Source of the DNA: Oscillospiraceae bacterium
GTDB taxonomy: Bacteria > Bacillota > Clostridia > Oscillospirales > Oscillospiraceae
Reading direction: 5' to 3'
Length of the DNA: 12,215 nucleotides
NCBI GenBank assembly: GCA_017400415.1
Contig: JAFPTE010000186.1
Coordinates: 1 to 12,215, forward strand
This document shows positions 4,894 to 12,215 of this stretch, piece by piece. A model generated the notes under the pieces. The model was given only the letters and a program-made list of their open reading frames with translations. It made no database searches and had not been told where the DNA came from. Numbering within the stretch: position 1 is the first letter of the stretch; every line of letters begins with the position of its first letter. The position numbers were made by a program, and so were the translations under genes.

Positions 4894-7752
4894 TTACCGC
4901 AGGTTTTCCCGGATCACCGGAGCGATGGCGTCCACCTGCTCGGCGGAGCCGATGACGCAGGTGACGGCCTGGCCCTCCGGGTCCTCAATGGCCTCGCTGA
5001 AGGCCAGAAGGTCGGCGACCGTGGTGTGCAGGACCTGGGTCCTCTCCGCCTGCTGGACCTCTTCGGTCTCGCCGGCAAGGTAATTGACGGCGGAGATAAG
5101 GCCCTCGGTCCTGGGGGTGGTCAGAGGCTCCAGGGAGCCGATGGTGCTGATGATATACTTGTCGGGCTTCTGGCCGGAGCGGCAGAACTCCCGGAGAGCG
5201 GAGCCGCCGGCGGCGAAGACCGCCTGGGAAACGGAGGGGGAGGGCTCCCGGAAGCTGGTGTAGGAGTAGAAGCCGTCCTTCCGCACGCCCATGGAGCAGC
5301 CGTAGGCGCCGCCCTTCACACGGACCTGGTTCCACAGGTAGTCGAAGGTGAGGATCTTGCCGGCCACCTGGGCGGTGCCGGTGTAGGGGGCCCGGAGGGC
5401 ACCGCAGCGGGCGTTGTAGGCCACCCGGGAGGGAATCACTATGCCCACGCTGGCACGCTTTGAAAGGGTGGTGCGGGCGTCCGGGCCGATGGGCCGGACC
5501 TGGGCCATGGCGGCCAGGCGGCGGCCGTAGTCCCCATCCGGCTGGGAGGAGGTCAGGGAGACCGTGAGACGGCGGCGGCTTATCACCCGGGAGAGAAGGG
5601 CGGTCAGACCGGGTAATGCGGCCTCCAGATTGCCCTCCAGCTGCTGCAGGTACCGCAGGTATGCGATGCCGCTCATGAACTCCGCCTGGGCTGCCCTCTC
5701 GGAGAGGGCGGAGCCGGCCCGCATGGCGGCAAACATGTTGCCCCGGGCCATTATCATCTCTTCAAGCTCCATGCGGGTCTGGCGGACCAGAGTGGCAACG
5801 GCCTCCGTATCGGTCAGCAGGGAGTGATTCAGAATCTCGTCCACCAGGTCGGCGCCGTCCCTTCTGAAGCCGTCCAGCATGGAGAAGGAGACGGTCAGAT
5901 ATGCGCAGCTGCCTTCCTTCTGAGGCAGGGCCTGGGTGGAGACGGAGAAGCGGCCCAGAAGGCTTTCCGTGCGCTCCTGGAGCTCCAGGGCGCTGTACTT
6001 CTCCGTTTTGACCTTGCCCAGAAGCCGGGCAAGGAGGGCGGCGGCGGCCAGCTCATTATCCTTCATGTCCTTCAGGGAGAAGAACAGGGCGGCGTGGGTG
6101 ATGCCGCCGGAGGGCACCGTGGTGGAAAGGAAGGTAACCCCGTCCTCCCGGGAGACGGCGGCACAGGGGAACCTGCCCTTCTCGGGCAGGTCGGAGAGGC
6201 TCAGAACAGGCAGGGTGGCCAGCTCCTCGGCAGTATCCTCCTTCTCCTGGGCGGCCCGGAGGGCGGCAAACTCCGCCATAATCCTGTCCTCCTCCTGGCT
6301 GGTCCACCCGGAGCGGACGGCGGCCAGGCGCTCTGCCTCGGCCTTGCTGCGCTCCTCACCCAGGGTGGCGGAGGGGGTCAGCAGGATGCGGCAGCGGTGG
6401 CTGTTATCCAGGAAGACCTGGCGGAGAAGGGCCTCAAAGTACCCCTCGTCAATCTTGGAGCGCAGGGCGCCGAACAGCTCGCTGTAGGAGAAGTACAGGG
6501 CCGGGTCCCCGCCGTAGAGCCAGGAGTTGGTGGCGGTGATGGCGTTTTCAATGCCCAGGGGCAGGCCGCCGGAGTCCTTCTCACGGGTCAGATACTCGAT
6601 GCGGTTCAGGGCGCTGCGGATGCTGCCGTGGTCCAGGCCCCCGGCCAGCTTTTCAAGGGTGGAGTTCAGAAGGTCCCAGGCAGCGGAGACGTTCTCCGTC
6701 TTCACGTCCTTCATGAGAAGGTAGGCAAAGTTCTGCTGAATGCCGTTTTCCATGCCCAGGTCAAAGTCGCCGCAGAGGCCGGCGTTCAGAAGGGCGGCCT
6801 TCAGGGGTGCGGTGTTGGAGCCCGCCAGGACCCGCAGCAGAACGGACATGGCAAGGTTCTTCTCTGCCTCGTCAAAGCTGCCGTAGACCCAGCCGCCGGC
6901 GCAGAGATTGCGTCCCTCGGTGCTCTCCTGGGCGCCGATTTCGTACTCCATGGTCTTCTCCCGGCAGACGGGCTTCTGCATGGGGATATCGGCCTGGGGA
7001 TCGATGGCGTCATAGGCGCCGATAAACTCGTCGATCTTCCTGAGGGCGGCGTCGATATCCAGGTCGCCGTCCAGGATTATGCGGCTGTTGGAGGGATGAT
7101 AGAACCGGTTGTGGCCCGCCAGGTACATCTCATAGGTGAGCTCCGGAATGTGGCTGGGGTCGCCGCCGGAGTCGAAGCCGTAGGTGTTGTCCGGGAACAG
7201 GAGCCGGGTGACCTCCGTCATGGCCACGCTGTCCGGGGAGGAGTAGACGCCCTTCATCTCGTTGTAGACAACGCCGTTTATGGTGACGGGGCCGCCCTTC
7301 TCGGCCAGCTCATAGTGCCAGCCCTCCTGCCGGAAGGCCAGGGGGGATTCCTTGCTCAGGGGGTGGAACACTGCGTCCAGGTACACGTCCATCAGATTCA
7401 GGAAATCCTGGCTGTTGCGGCTGGACAGGGGGTACATGGTCTTATCCGGGAAGGTGAAGGCGTTCAGGAAGGTGGCCAGGGAGCTCTTCAGAAGGTCCAC
7501 GAAGGGCTCCTTCACCGGGTACTTCCGGGAGCCGCAGAGAACGGAATGCTCCAGAATGTGGAAGATGCCCGTGTCGTTTTCCGGGATGGTCTTGAAGGCG
7601 ATGGCGAAGGTCTTGTTCTCGTCTGCCCTCTCAAGCCAGATAAGGTCGGCCCCGGTCTTCTCGTGGCGCAGGCGCCACATGGTGGCGGGCAGCTCCGGCA
7701 GAGCCTGGCAGCCCGTTACCGCAAAGCCGTGGAGGCGGTCGTTGATTTTCAT
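4894..7752 (-). CDS. M16C family zinc metallopeptidase (presequence protease/falcilysin-like, insulinase superfamily)
   Basis: This is a 952-residue clamshell peptidase that degrades peptides and small unfolded proteins, presumably in the cytoplasm since no signal peptide is visible. The start is the ATG at 7752 with AGAGAGG upstream. The inverted zinc motif HxxEH is intact: His65, Glu68 (catalytic) and His69 in FHILEHSVLCGS. The distal zinc ligand is Glu165 in VVYNEMKGVYSSP. Other N-domain hallmarks are NAFTFPDKTMYPLSSRN (97-113) and EGWHYEL (143-149). The C-terminal half carries the substrate-binding Arg/Tyr pair in RVKGGAYG (Arg811, Tyr817). Length and domain order fit the single-chain M16C class (about 950-1000 residues), unlike the shorter M16B proteins. 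It is the last gene of the four-gene minus-strand operon, 54 bp after pepC, with a terminator just downstream. Its presence beside an aminopeptidase suggests sequential peptide breakdown; that is inference. Confidence 0.93.
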   Translation of the reverse strand: MKINDRLHGFAVTGCQALPELPATMWRLRHEKTGADLIWLERADENKTFAIAFKTIPENDTGIFHILEHSVLCGSRKYPVKEPFVDLLKSSLATFLNAFTFPDKTMYPLSSRNSQDFLNLMDVYLDAVFHPLSKESPLAFRQEGWHYELAEKGGPVTINGVVYNEMKGVYSSPDSVAMTEVTRLLFPDNTYGFDSGGDPSHIPELTYEMYLAGHNRFYHPSNSRIILDGDLDIDAALRKIDEFIGAYDAIDPQADIPMQKPVCREKTMEYEIGAQESTEGRNLCAGGWVYGSFDEAEKNLAMSVLLRVLAGSNTAPLKAALLNAGLCGDFDLGMENGIQQNFAYLLMKDVKTENVSAAWDLLNSTLEKLAGGLDHGSIRSALNRIEYLTREKDSGGLPLGIENAITATNSWLYGGDPALYFSYSELFGALRSKIDEGYFEALLRQVFLDNSHRCRILLTPSATLGEERSKAEAERLAAVRSGWTSQEEDRIMAEFAALRAAQEKEDTAEELATLPVLSLSDLPEKGRFPCAAVSREDGVTFLSTTVPSGGITHAALFFSLKDMKDNELAAAALLARLLGKVKTEKYSALELQERTESLLGRFSVSTQALPQKEGSCAYLTVSFSMLDGFRRDGADLVDEILNHSLLTDTEAVATLVRQTRMELEEMIMARGNMFAAMRAGSALSERAAQAEFMSGIAYLRYLQQLEGNLEAALPGLTALLSRVISRRRLTVSLTSSQPDGDYGRRLAAMAQVRPIGPDARTTLSKRASVGIVIPSRVAYNARCGALRAPYTGTAQVAGKILTFDYLWNQVRVKGGAYGCSMGVRKDGFYSYTSFREPSPSVSQAVFAAGGSALREFCRSGQKPDKYIISTIGSLEPLTTPRTEGLISAVNYLAGETEEVQQAERTQVLHTTVADLLAFSEAIEDPEGQAVTCVIGSAEQVDAIAPVIRENLR

Positions 7753-7806
7753 TGGCAGGTGCCTCTCTTTCGCAGTTTTTTATTAGTATTCGGCGGAAAA
7801 GCCGAT

Positions 7807-9141
7807 TTAGTCAGCCAGGGTGCCCATGGGGTCCCAGGCCTCCAGCATTTTGGGCTCCTTATCGAAAAGGGCGGCCTTTTCGCCCAGGTACTCCCGCTCC
7901 ACGGCGGCCTGGAACACGTACCGGTCAAACCAGCTGTCGGAGCAGACGTAGTAGCCCTTGTCGCCGTTCTTGTCGCCCCAGCTGTTCTCAATGCGCCAGC
8001 GGTCGGGCCTGCCGTCCGTCAGGTTCACGCCGGTGATGACCATGGCGTGATTCATGGCGGAGTACCAGTAGTCCAGGCTGTCGGCCTTGGAGAGGGTAAG
8101 GTCCAGGCCCGTCATGGCCTCCAGGTCATAGGAGCCGTCGTCCCAGACGCCCTTTTCCCTGTCGCCGAACTTGCCCACGTCGGAGCCGAACCAGACCACC
8201 TTGCCGGCCTGGAGCTGGCGGATGATGGCGGCCTTGAACTCGTTCATCTCCAGGTTCAGGTGCTTCACGTCCCTTCCGCCGATGACGTTGCCCAGGTAGC
8301 GGACCGTGTAGGTGGCGTCATAGGGCTTGTCGGCGGTGGGGGAGTTTATGATGCTGACGGTGCTTGCCAGCAGGTCGCCCACGTACTTTTCGGCGAAGGC
8401 CAGGGGGGTCAGACCGTCCTCCCGGTGATAGGCGCCGTCCTTATCCACGTACTCGAAATCAAAGCTCCTGGGGGGCTCCGTGTAGGCGCTGCACAGGAAG
8501 GAGAAAATCTTATCCAGCATGGCCTCCTTGGCCTCACGGAGGGCCTCTTCACCGGCGCCGGAGCGCTTCATGGAGCGCAGACGGACGGCGCAGGCCTTCA
8601 GGTTCCGGTTCAGGGCGGCGTTCATGGATCCGGAGTGGGAGGACTGGTAGGTCTCGTTATAGCAGTCCTTGGGCACCACGCCGTACTTGCGGACGATGTT
8701 GGCGAACATCTCCCACTGGCCGCCGTCGTGGACGCCGGTGGTCAGAATGAAGGCCACGTTCCTGTCGTCCGTAGGCTTGTCGGCGGTCTCCAGAATGGCC
8801 TCCAGGAAGTAGTTGGAGCGCTCAAACTTATCCCAGAAGGCCAGGTAGCTCTGGGAGAGCTGGAAGTCCGCCAGGTTCAGCTTTTTCGCTATGCGCTCCC
8901 GGAGCACGTTGGTGGCGGAGAAGAGCCAGCAGCGGCCCGTGCGCTCCTGGTTGGTGACGGGCAGGGTCTTGATGTTTACGGAGAACTTCTGGACCATGCG
9001 GAAGCCGCCCTTGGGGTTGAAGGCTGCGTCGTTCAGGTCCGCCTTGGCCAGAGCCAGGGTGGCCAGGTGCCGCTGGGCGCTGCCCTCATAGCTCTGTGAG
9101 AAGCGGGAGAGAAGCTCCGGTGTGACTGCAGTTTTTTCCAT
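7807..9141 (-). CDS. pepC: Aminopeptidase C (bleomycin hydrolase family, C1B cysteine peptidase)
   Basis: This 444-residue cytoplasmic aminopeptidase removes N-terminal residues from peptides; family members form hexameric barrels with the active sites inside. All catalytic elements are visible: Gln65 (oxyanion) and Cys71 in TNQERTGRCWLFSATNVLRE, His365 in MNHAMVITGVN, and Asn386 in RIENSWGDKNGDKGYY. The SQSYLAFWDKFERSNYFLE block after the nucleophile and the GGQWEMFANIVRKYGVVPK block are also typical. Length matches the family (about 440-455), and the C-terminus (MGTLAD) lies where the self-limiting tail enters the active site in PepC/BLMH. The start is ATG with GGAGG seven to eight nt upstream. 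It is 30 bp after the HAD gene and 54 bp before the M16C gene in the same direction, so it is probably co-transcribed. Confidence 0.95.
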   Translation of the reverse strand: MEKTAVTPELLSRFSQSYEGSAQRHLATLALAKADLNDAAFNPKGGFRMVQKFSVNIKTLPVTNQERTGRCWLFSATNVLRERIAKKLNLADFQLSQSYLAFWDKFERSNYFLEAILETADKPTDDRNVAFILTTGVHDGGQWEMFANIVRKYGVVPKDCYNETYQSSHSGSMNAALNRNLKACAVRLRSMKRSGAGEEALREAKEAMLDKIFSFLCSAYTEPPRSFDFEYVDKDGAYHREDGLTPLAFAEKYVGDLLASTVSIINSPTADKPYDATYTVRYLGNVIGGRDVKHLNLEMNEFKAAIIRQLQAGKVVWFGSDVGKFGDREKGVWDDGSYDLEAMTGLDLTLSKADSLDYWYSAMNHAMVITGVNLTDGRPDRWRIENSWGDKNGDKGYYVCSDSWFDRYVFQAAVEREYLGEKAALFDKEPKMLEAWDPMGTLAD

Positions 9142-9171
9142 TTGTCAAACCTCCGATATTAAGATAATTAT

Positions 9172-9810
9172 TTAAACGAGTTTAAGGAGCTCCCCGGGGG
9201 AGCTTATGACGGTGCCGGCGCCGTGCTGCATAAGGAAGTCCCGGCTGCGGAAGCCCCAGTCCACGCTTATGACGGCGGTGCCTGCGGCACGGGCGGTCAT
9301 AATGTCCACGTCGCTGTCGCCTATGTAGACGCACTCCCAGCTCTCGCTCCAGAGCTCAGCCATGGCGGCCCTGACCGAATCCGGGGCGGGCTTGGGGCCC
9401 ACGCCCTTTTTCTGCCCCACGGCCACGGATATGAGGCCCGGGAAGTACCGGCGAACAAGCTTTTTGACGGCGGCGTCCTGCTTGTTGGAGACCACGGCCA
9501 CCTTCCGCTCCCGCCGGCAGAGCTCCCTGAGGAGCTCCATGACCCCCGGGTAGGGGACCGTCTTCCCGGTGGAGTGTGCGGTGTAATATTCGTCGTAGAA
9601 GGCCATGATTTCCTCAAAATTCTCCGGCGTGCCCCCCAGGGAGCGCTCCAGGAGCCTCCGGGCACCGTTACCCACGAAAAGGCGGATTTCGTCCCGGCTC
9701 CGCTCCTTATATCCGAAGCGGCGCAGGGTGAAGTTCACGGCGTCCGTCAGGTCGTCCAGGGTGTCAAGCAGGGTGCCGTCCAGGTCGAAAATGCAGGTGG
9801 TGTATCTCAC
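9172..9810 (-). CDS. HAD-superfamily hydrolase, subfamily IA (phosphoglycolate phosphatase-like)
   Basis: This 212-residue small-molecule phosphatase has all four HAD motifs: motif I FDLDGTLLDT (nucleophile Asp9, acid/base Asp11), motif II VVSNK (Ser108), motif III Lys140 in GPKPAPDSV, and motif IV GDSDVD (Asp165 and Asp169, binding magnesium). A helical cap lies between motifs I and II, as in the Gph/beta-phosphoglucomutase group. Phosphoglycolate or another sugar/nucleotide phosphate is a plausible substrate, but the subfamily is too promiscuous to name one. The start is GTG at 9810, overlapping the upstream TGA in GTGA, so translation is coupled to the TSCPD gene. It is the second gene of the minus-strand operon. 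Fold and general reaction are certain, substrate unknown. Confidence 0.92.
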   Translation of the reverse strand: MRYTTCIFDLDGTLLDTLDDLTDAVNFTLRRFGYKERSRDEIRLFVGNGARRLLERSLGGTPENFEEIMAFYDEYYTAHSTGKTVPYPGVMELLRELCRRERKVAVVSNKQDAAVKKLVRRYFPGLISVAVGQKKGVGPKPAPDSVRAAMAELWSESWECVYIGDSDVDIMTARAAGTAVISVDWGFRSRDFLMQHGAGTVISSPGELLKLV

Positions 9811-10070
9811 TGGGCCCGCTCCCTGCGGAGGGCGTCCTCCAGGGCGTAGGAGATCTGGTCCGGGCAGGAGGTGGCCCTGGGGCCGCAGGTGGTGCCCCGG
9901 AGGAGGGGTATGACCTCCTGGGCCTTCCGGCCCCGGATAAGGGAGGCGATGCCCTTCAGGTTGCCGTTGCAGCCGCCCACGATGCGGATATCCTTTATGA
10001 CCCCGTCCTCCATGTCGATCTCATAGAGCTGGGAGCAGACTCCCCTGGGGCGATATTGTGTTGTAATCAT
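9807..10070 (-). CDS. TSCPD domain protein (TIGR03905-like), function unknown
   Basis: This is an 87-residue protein. The start is the ATG at 10070 with AAGAGGC about 8 nt upstream; a longer reading to 10385 would run through the promoter and over spoIIP. The C-terminal ATSCPDQI (67-73) is the motif after which the TSCPD domain is named; the same domain forms the C-terminal part of some ribonucleotide reductases (NrdJ type). Four Cys (12, 34, 62, 69) sit in otherwise conserved-looking blocks (RGVCSQLYE, VGGCNGNLKG, GTTCGPRATSCPD), which suggests a metal- or thiol-dependent site. Single-domain proteins of this size are common in Clostridia and no role is established. It is the first gene of the TSCPD-HAD-pepC-M16C operon, directly behind the promoter at 10105-10133. 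Confidence 0.88.
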   Translation of the reverse strand: MITTQYRPRGVCSQLYEIDMEDGVIKDIRIVGGCNGNLKGIASLIRGRKAQEVIPLLRGTTCGPRATSCPDQISYALEDALRRERAQ

Positions 10071-10104
10071 ATTCGTGCCTCTTTTCCCTTTTGTATTTCT
10101 CTTC

Positions 10105-10133
10105 ATTATACGACGAAAAGGCGCTTTTGTAAA
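10105..10133 (-). promoter_or_regulatory. Sigma-A promoter of the TSCPD-HAD-pepC-M16C operon
   Basis: On the minus strand: -35 TTTACA (10128-10133), exactly 17 bp, then a perfect -10 TATAAT (10105-10110). The expected transcript start is near 10098, about 28 nt before the TSCPD start codon. It lies in the 124-bp gap shared with divergent spoIIP. I see no clear operator repeat around it. Confidence 0.83.
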
Positions 10134-10194
10134 CTGTTTGTTTTTGTGCTGTCCGGGCCGGAAGGGGAGTATATATATGTGAGGGGGTGGAGCA

Positions 10195-11097
10195 ATGACG
10201 AAGGCGGGACGGGCCCTTATGGGCCTCACGGCGGCCCTGGGCATAGTTCTGCGGCTCTGGACGTACAGGGCGCCGGAGCTGCCGCCGGAGCGGGAGAGCA
10301 CCCCGGCGGAGAAGAGCGGCATGTACTTTGAGCCGGCGCCCGAGCCGGAGGTCCTCACCGCCCGGGGGCTGGGCTTTCGGAACAAGACGGACTATGCCCC
10401 GGACCTGGAGGAGCTCATAAACCGAAGGATAGACTTTGCCCCCGGGGACAAGGTGCTCATAATCCACAGCCACACCACGGAGGCCTACGCCATGGGGGAC
10501 TATGAGCCCACGGACCCCTACCGCACCCTGGACCGGGAGAAGAGCGTCATCCGGGTGGGGGAGGAGGCGGCGGAGGTCCTCCGGCAGATGGGCATCGAGG
10601 TCATCCACGACGAGACCCTTTACGACTACCCCTCCTACAGCAAGTCCTACGAAAACGCCGCCGCCGGCATAAAAAAGGCCCTGGCGGCGGACGGGAAAAT
10701 AAAAGCCGTTCTGGACCTGCACAGGGACGCCCTGGAGGACCAAAACGGCAATGCACTTAAAACAGCCGGAACCGCCTTCGGGCAGCAGTGCGCCGGGGTG
10801 GCCATAATCTGCGGCTCCGACGCCTCGGGCCTCAGTCACCCGGGCTGGCAGAATAACCTGGGCTTCGGCCTGCGGCTCCAGCGGGCCATGGCGGAGGAGT
10901 TTCCGGGCCTGGAGCGGGACCTGGTGCTGAGCCGGTACCGGTACAACACCCATCTGACGGAGCTTTCCGTGATCGTGGAGGTGGGCAGCCACGGCAACAC
11001 CCTGGAGGAGGCCATAGTCGCCGTCCGGGCCTTCGCCCGGTGTTACGGGGAGGTCCTGACCGGCACCACCCGCTTCTCCCAGCCGGAGAACAGGTAG
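10195..11097 (+). CDS. spoIIP: Stage II sporulation protein P (peptidoglycan amidase/endopeptidase of engulfment)
   Basis: This is a 300-residue protein. In spore formers SpoIIP works with SpoIID (and SpoIIM) at the mother-cell membrane to thin septal peptidoglycan and drive engulfment of the forespore. Family blocks are visible in order: VLIIHSHTTEAY (His91, His93, Glu96), the ETLYDYPSYSKSY block (140-152), VLDLHRDA (His176), HPGWQNNLGFGLRLQ, and IVEVGSHGNTLEEA (Glu262). The His and Glu residues are the probable zinc/catalytic set. The N-terminus has a weakly hydrophobic stretch (about 7-22) that could be the membrane anchor, followed by a Pro/Glu-rich spacer. The protein is about 100 residues shorter than B. 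subtilis SpoIIP (401), mostly at the N-terminus. The start is ATG with GAGGGGGTGGAG upstream. The usual neighbour gpr is absent. Its 3' end overlaps the MATE gene by 55 bp. A sporulation-specific promoter is expected, but I could not identify one. Confidence 0.9.
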   Translation: MTKAGRALMGLTAALGIVLRLWTYRAPELPPERESTPAEKSGMYFEPAPEPEVLTARGLGFRNKTDYAPDLEELINRRIDFAPGDKVLIIHSHTTEAYAMGDYEPTDPYRTLDREKSVIRVGEEAAEVLRQMGIEVIHDETLYDYPSYSKSYENAAAGIKKALAADGKIKAVLDLHRDALEDQNGNALKTAGTAFGQQCAGVAIICGSDASGLSHPGWQNNLGFGLRLQRAMAEEFPGLERDLVLSRYRYNTHLTELSVIVEVGSHGNTLEEAIVAVRAFARCYGEVLTGTTRFSQPENR

Positions 11098-12215
11098 AAA
11101 AGGCCGATTATCAGGGAGGCGATGGCCCAGCCCAGGGGGTAGCCCAGGCCGATGAAGATGGGCTCCGAGGTGACCTGGGAGATGAAGCCCAGGTAAATCT
11201 GGCGTATGACGATGAAGGACATAATCTGGATGAAGGTGGGGATCCGGGTCTCGCCTACGCCCCGGAGAGCGCCGGCCAGGATGGAGTTGGGCACCAGGCA
11301 CAGGTGCAGGGGGGCGATGGACCGCAGGAAGATGACCCCGTAGTCTATGGCCTCCCGGGCCACCTGGGGGGAGGAGCCCTCCGTGTCGCAGAAAATGCCG
11401 ATGAGCCCGGGGGCGAAAATCTCCAGAGGCACGGCGATGATGGCCACGGAGGCGGCGCAGAGGCCCAGGGCCACCAGGGCGCCCTTCTTGGCCCGCTTTA
11501 TGTTCCCGGCGCCGATGTTCTGGCCCACGAAGGTGGTGGCCGCCAGACCCAGGGCGTTCTGGGGCACCGCCATGAAGGAGTCAATGCGGTTGTAGGCGGT
11601 CCAGCCGGCCATGCAGGCGGTCTGGAAGGTGTTTATGTAGCGCTGGACGAAGTTGTTGGAAAAGCTCACCAGCATCATCTGCAGGGAGGAGGGCAGCCCT
11701 ATCTGGATTATGCGCCGGAGCATGGGGGCGTAGATACGGAGCTTTGTAAACTCCAGCCGGTAGCACTCCCGGGTGCGGCACAGGGTGAAGGCCACCAGTA
11801 TGCCGGAGACCAGCTGCGCCAGCACCGTGGCCCAGCCCACGCCATCGATGCCCATGTGGAAGACCAGGACGAAGACAAGGTCCAGGGCCGTGTTCACAAC
11901 GGCGGAGATGACAAGAAAGTACAGAGGCCGGCGGCTGTCCCCCACGGCGTTCAGTATGCCTGAGCCCAGGTTATAGAAGAGCAGGGGCACGGACCCGCAG
12001 AAATAGATCCGCAGGTACTTGACCGCCTCCGGGAAAACGTCCTCCGGGGTGGCCATGAGGCGCAGCACCGCCGGGGCGAAGAAGTACCCGGCCAGGGTGA
12101 AGAACACCCCGAAGATAAGGGACAGGACCACGGCGGTGTGGACCGCCTCGTGGACCCGCTGCTCCTCCCGGGCCCCGTAATGCTGGCTTATGACCACGCC
12201 GGCGCCGGAGGCCAG
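11043..12215 (-). CDS. MATE family efflux transporter (5' partial)
   Basis: 390 residues are visible. The frame stays open to the window edge (LASGAGVVISQHYGARE), so the GTG at 12197 is internal; the ISQHYGA motif normally follows the second membrane helix, so roughly 60-70 residues are missing. The visible part has about ten hydrophobic helices and two halves. In the second half FVGQNIGAGNIKRAKKG mirrors the first-half ISQHYGAREEQRV, the internal repeat typical of MATE pumps. Further features are the loop PLLFYNLGSGILNAVGDSRRPL and, in the second half, NSILAGALRGVGETRIPT. MATE proteins export drugs or other organic compounds in exchange for sodium or protons; the substrate is unknown. The last 17 residues or so and the stop are encoded opposite the 3' end of spoIIP. 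I see no terminator in the overlap. Confidence 0.93.
   Translation of the reverse strand: MASGAGVVISQHYGAREEQRVHEAVHTAVVLSLIFGVFFTLAGYFFAPAVLRLMATPEDVFPEAVKYLRIYFCGSVPLLFYNLGSGILNAVGDSRRPLYFLVISAVVNTALDLVFVLVFHMGIDGVGWATVLAQLVSGILVAFTLCRTRECYRLEFTKLRIYAPMLRRIIQIGLPSSLQMMLVSFSNNFVQRYINTFQTACMAGWTAYNRIDSFMAVPQNALGLAATTFVGQNIGAGNIKRAKKGALVALGLCAASVAIIAVPLEIFAPGLIGIFCDTEGSSPQVAREAIDYGVIFLRSIAPLHLCLVPNSILAGALRGVGETRIPTFIQIMSFIVIRQIYLGFISQVTSEPIFIGLGYPLGWAIASLIIGLFYLFSGWEKRVVPVRTSP

Noticed and set aside
7753..7806. Short CGGC/GCCG inverted repeat in the pepC-M16C gap as a terminator.
   Set aside because: A 4-bp stem followed on the minus strand by A-rich, not T-rich, sequence; more likely read through within the operon.
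5824..9099. Very long plus-strand open frame (1091 codons) opposite M16C and pepC.
   Set aside because: It spans two well-supported genes and the gap between them, and its product is a low-complexity Gly/Ala/Val/Gln/His mix with no motif. It is the mirror image of GC-rich codons lacking stop codons on the opposite strand.
10104..10136. Plus-strand TCATTATA followed about 14 bp later by TGTAAACT as a sigma-E promoter for spoIIP.
   Set aside because: Only about half of the consensus positions match, and the bases are fully explained by the strong minus-strand promoter.
10021..11301. 426-codon minus-strand open frame across spoIIP, the promoter gap and the TSCPD start.
   Set aside because: It crosses three supported features and has no recognisable domain; it is a shadow of spoIIP.
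11040..11963. 307-codon plus-strand open frame opposite the MATE gene.
   Set aside because: The Gly/His/Asp-rich product has no membrane helix or motif and lies entirely over the transporter gene.

Overview
The window looks like a chromosomal segment of a GC-rich, spore-forming member of the Clostridia, probably an uncultured gut relative of the Oscillospiraceae/Ruminococcaceae. This rests on the combination of a spoIIP sporulation gene, a TSCPD-domain protein, a Firmicutes-type cytidylate kinase-like protein, DUF1015, PepC and an M16C peptidase, on G-rich Shine-Dalgarno sites, and on housekeeping-type -35/-10 boxes. The taxonomic call is inference; there is no rRNA or marker gene here.

Layout. 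(1) Positions 1-2861, plus strand: the 3' end of a phage late region. It holds a 5'-truncated virion structural protein, a 71-residue membrane/coiled-coil protein, a CHAP-type endolysin and a small two-helix holin-like protein, all overlapping by 4-20 nt. The left part of this element lies outside the window. (2) A terminator hairpin (2862-2887) separates it from a host-type cytidylate kinase-like gene on the minus strand (2894-3517). That gene is divergent from a DUF1015 gene (3635-4849), with two back-to-back sigma-A-like promoters between them. (3) A strong bidirectional hairpin (4855-4882) lies between DUF1015 and a convergent minus-strand operon. (4) That operon reads from right to left: TSCPD protein, HAD phosphatase (GTGA overlap), aminopeptidase C, M16C (PreP/falcilysin-like) zinc peptidase. 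It starts at a near-consensus promoter (10105-10133). (5) spoIIP (10195-11097) diverges from the operon and collides tail to tail with a MATE-family transporter (11043-12215), whose 5' end runs off the window. Their coding regions overlap by 55 bp.

How the genes work together. The phage genes form a lysis cassette downstream of a virion gene. PepC and the M16C enzyme are two cytoplasmic peptidases of complementary type, endopeptidase and aminopeptidase, so their operon is most simply read as peptide turnover. The roles of its TSCPD and HAD members are not evident. SpoIIP is a peptidoglycan hydrolase of forespore engulfment.

Nothing here is convincingly a new biological system. The points most worth checking are a possible internal translation start that would make a free endolysin C-terminal domain, the phage/host junction at a terminator, and the spoIIP/MATE coding overlap. 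No tRNA, rRNA, CRISPR array, insertion sequence or riboswitch was recognised, and there is no gene-free stretch over 300 bp.
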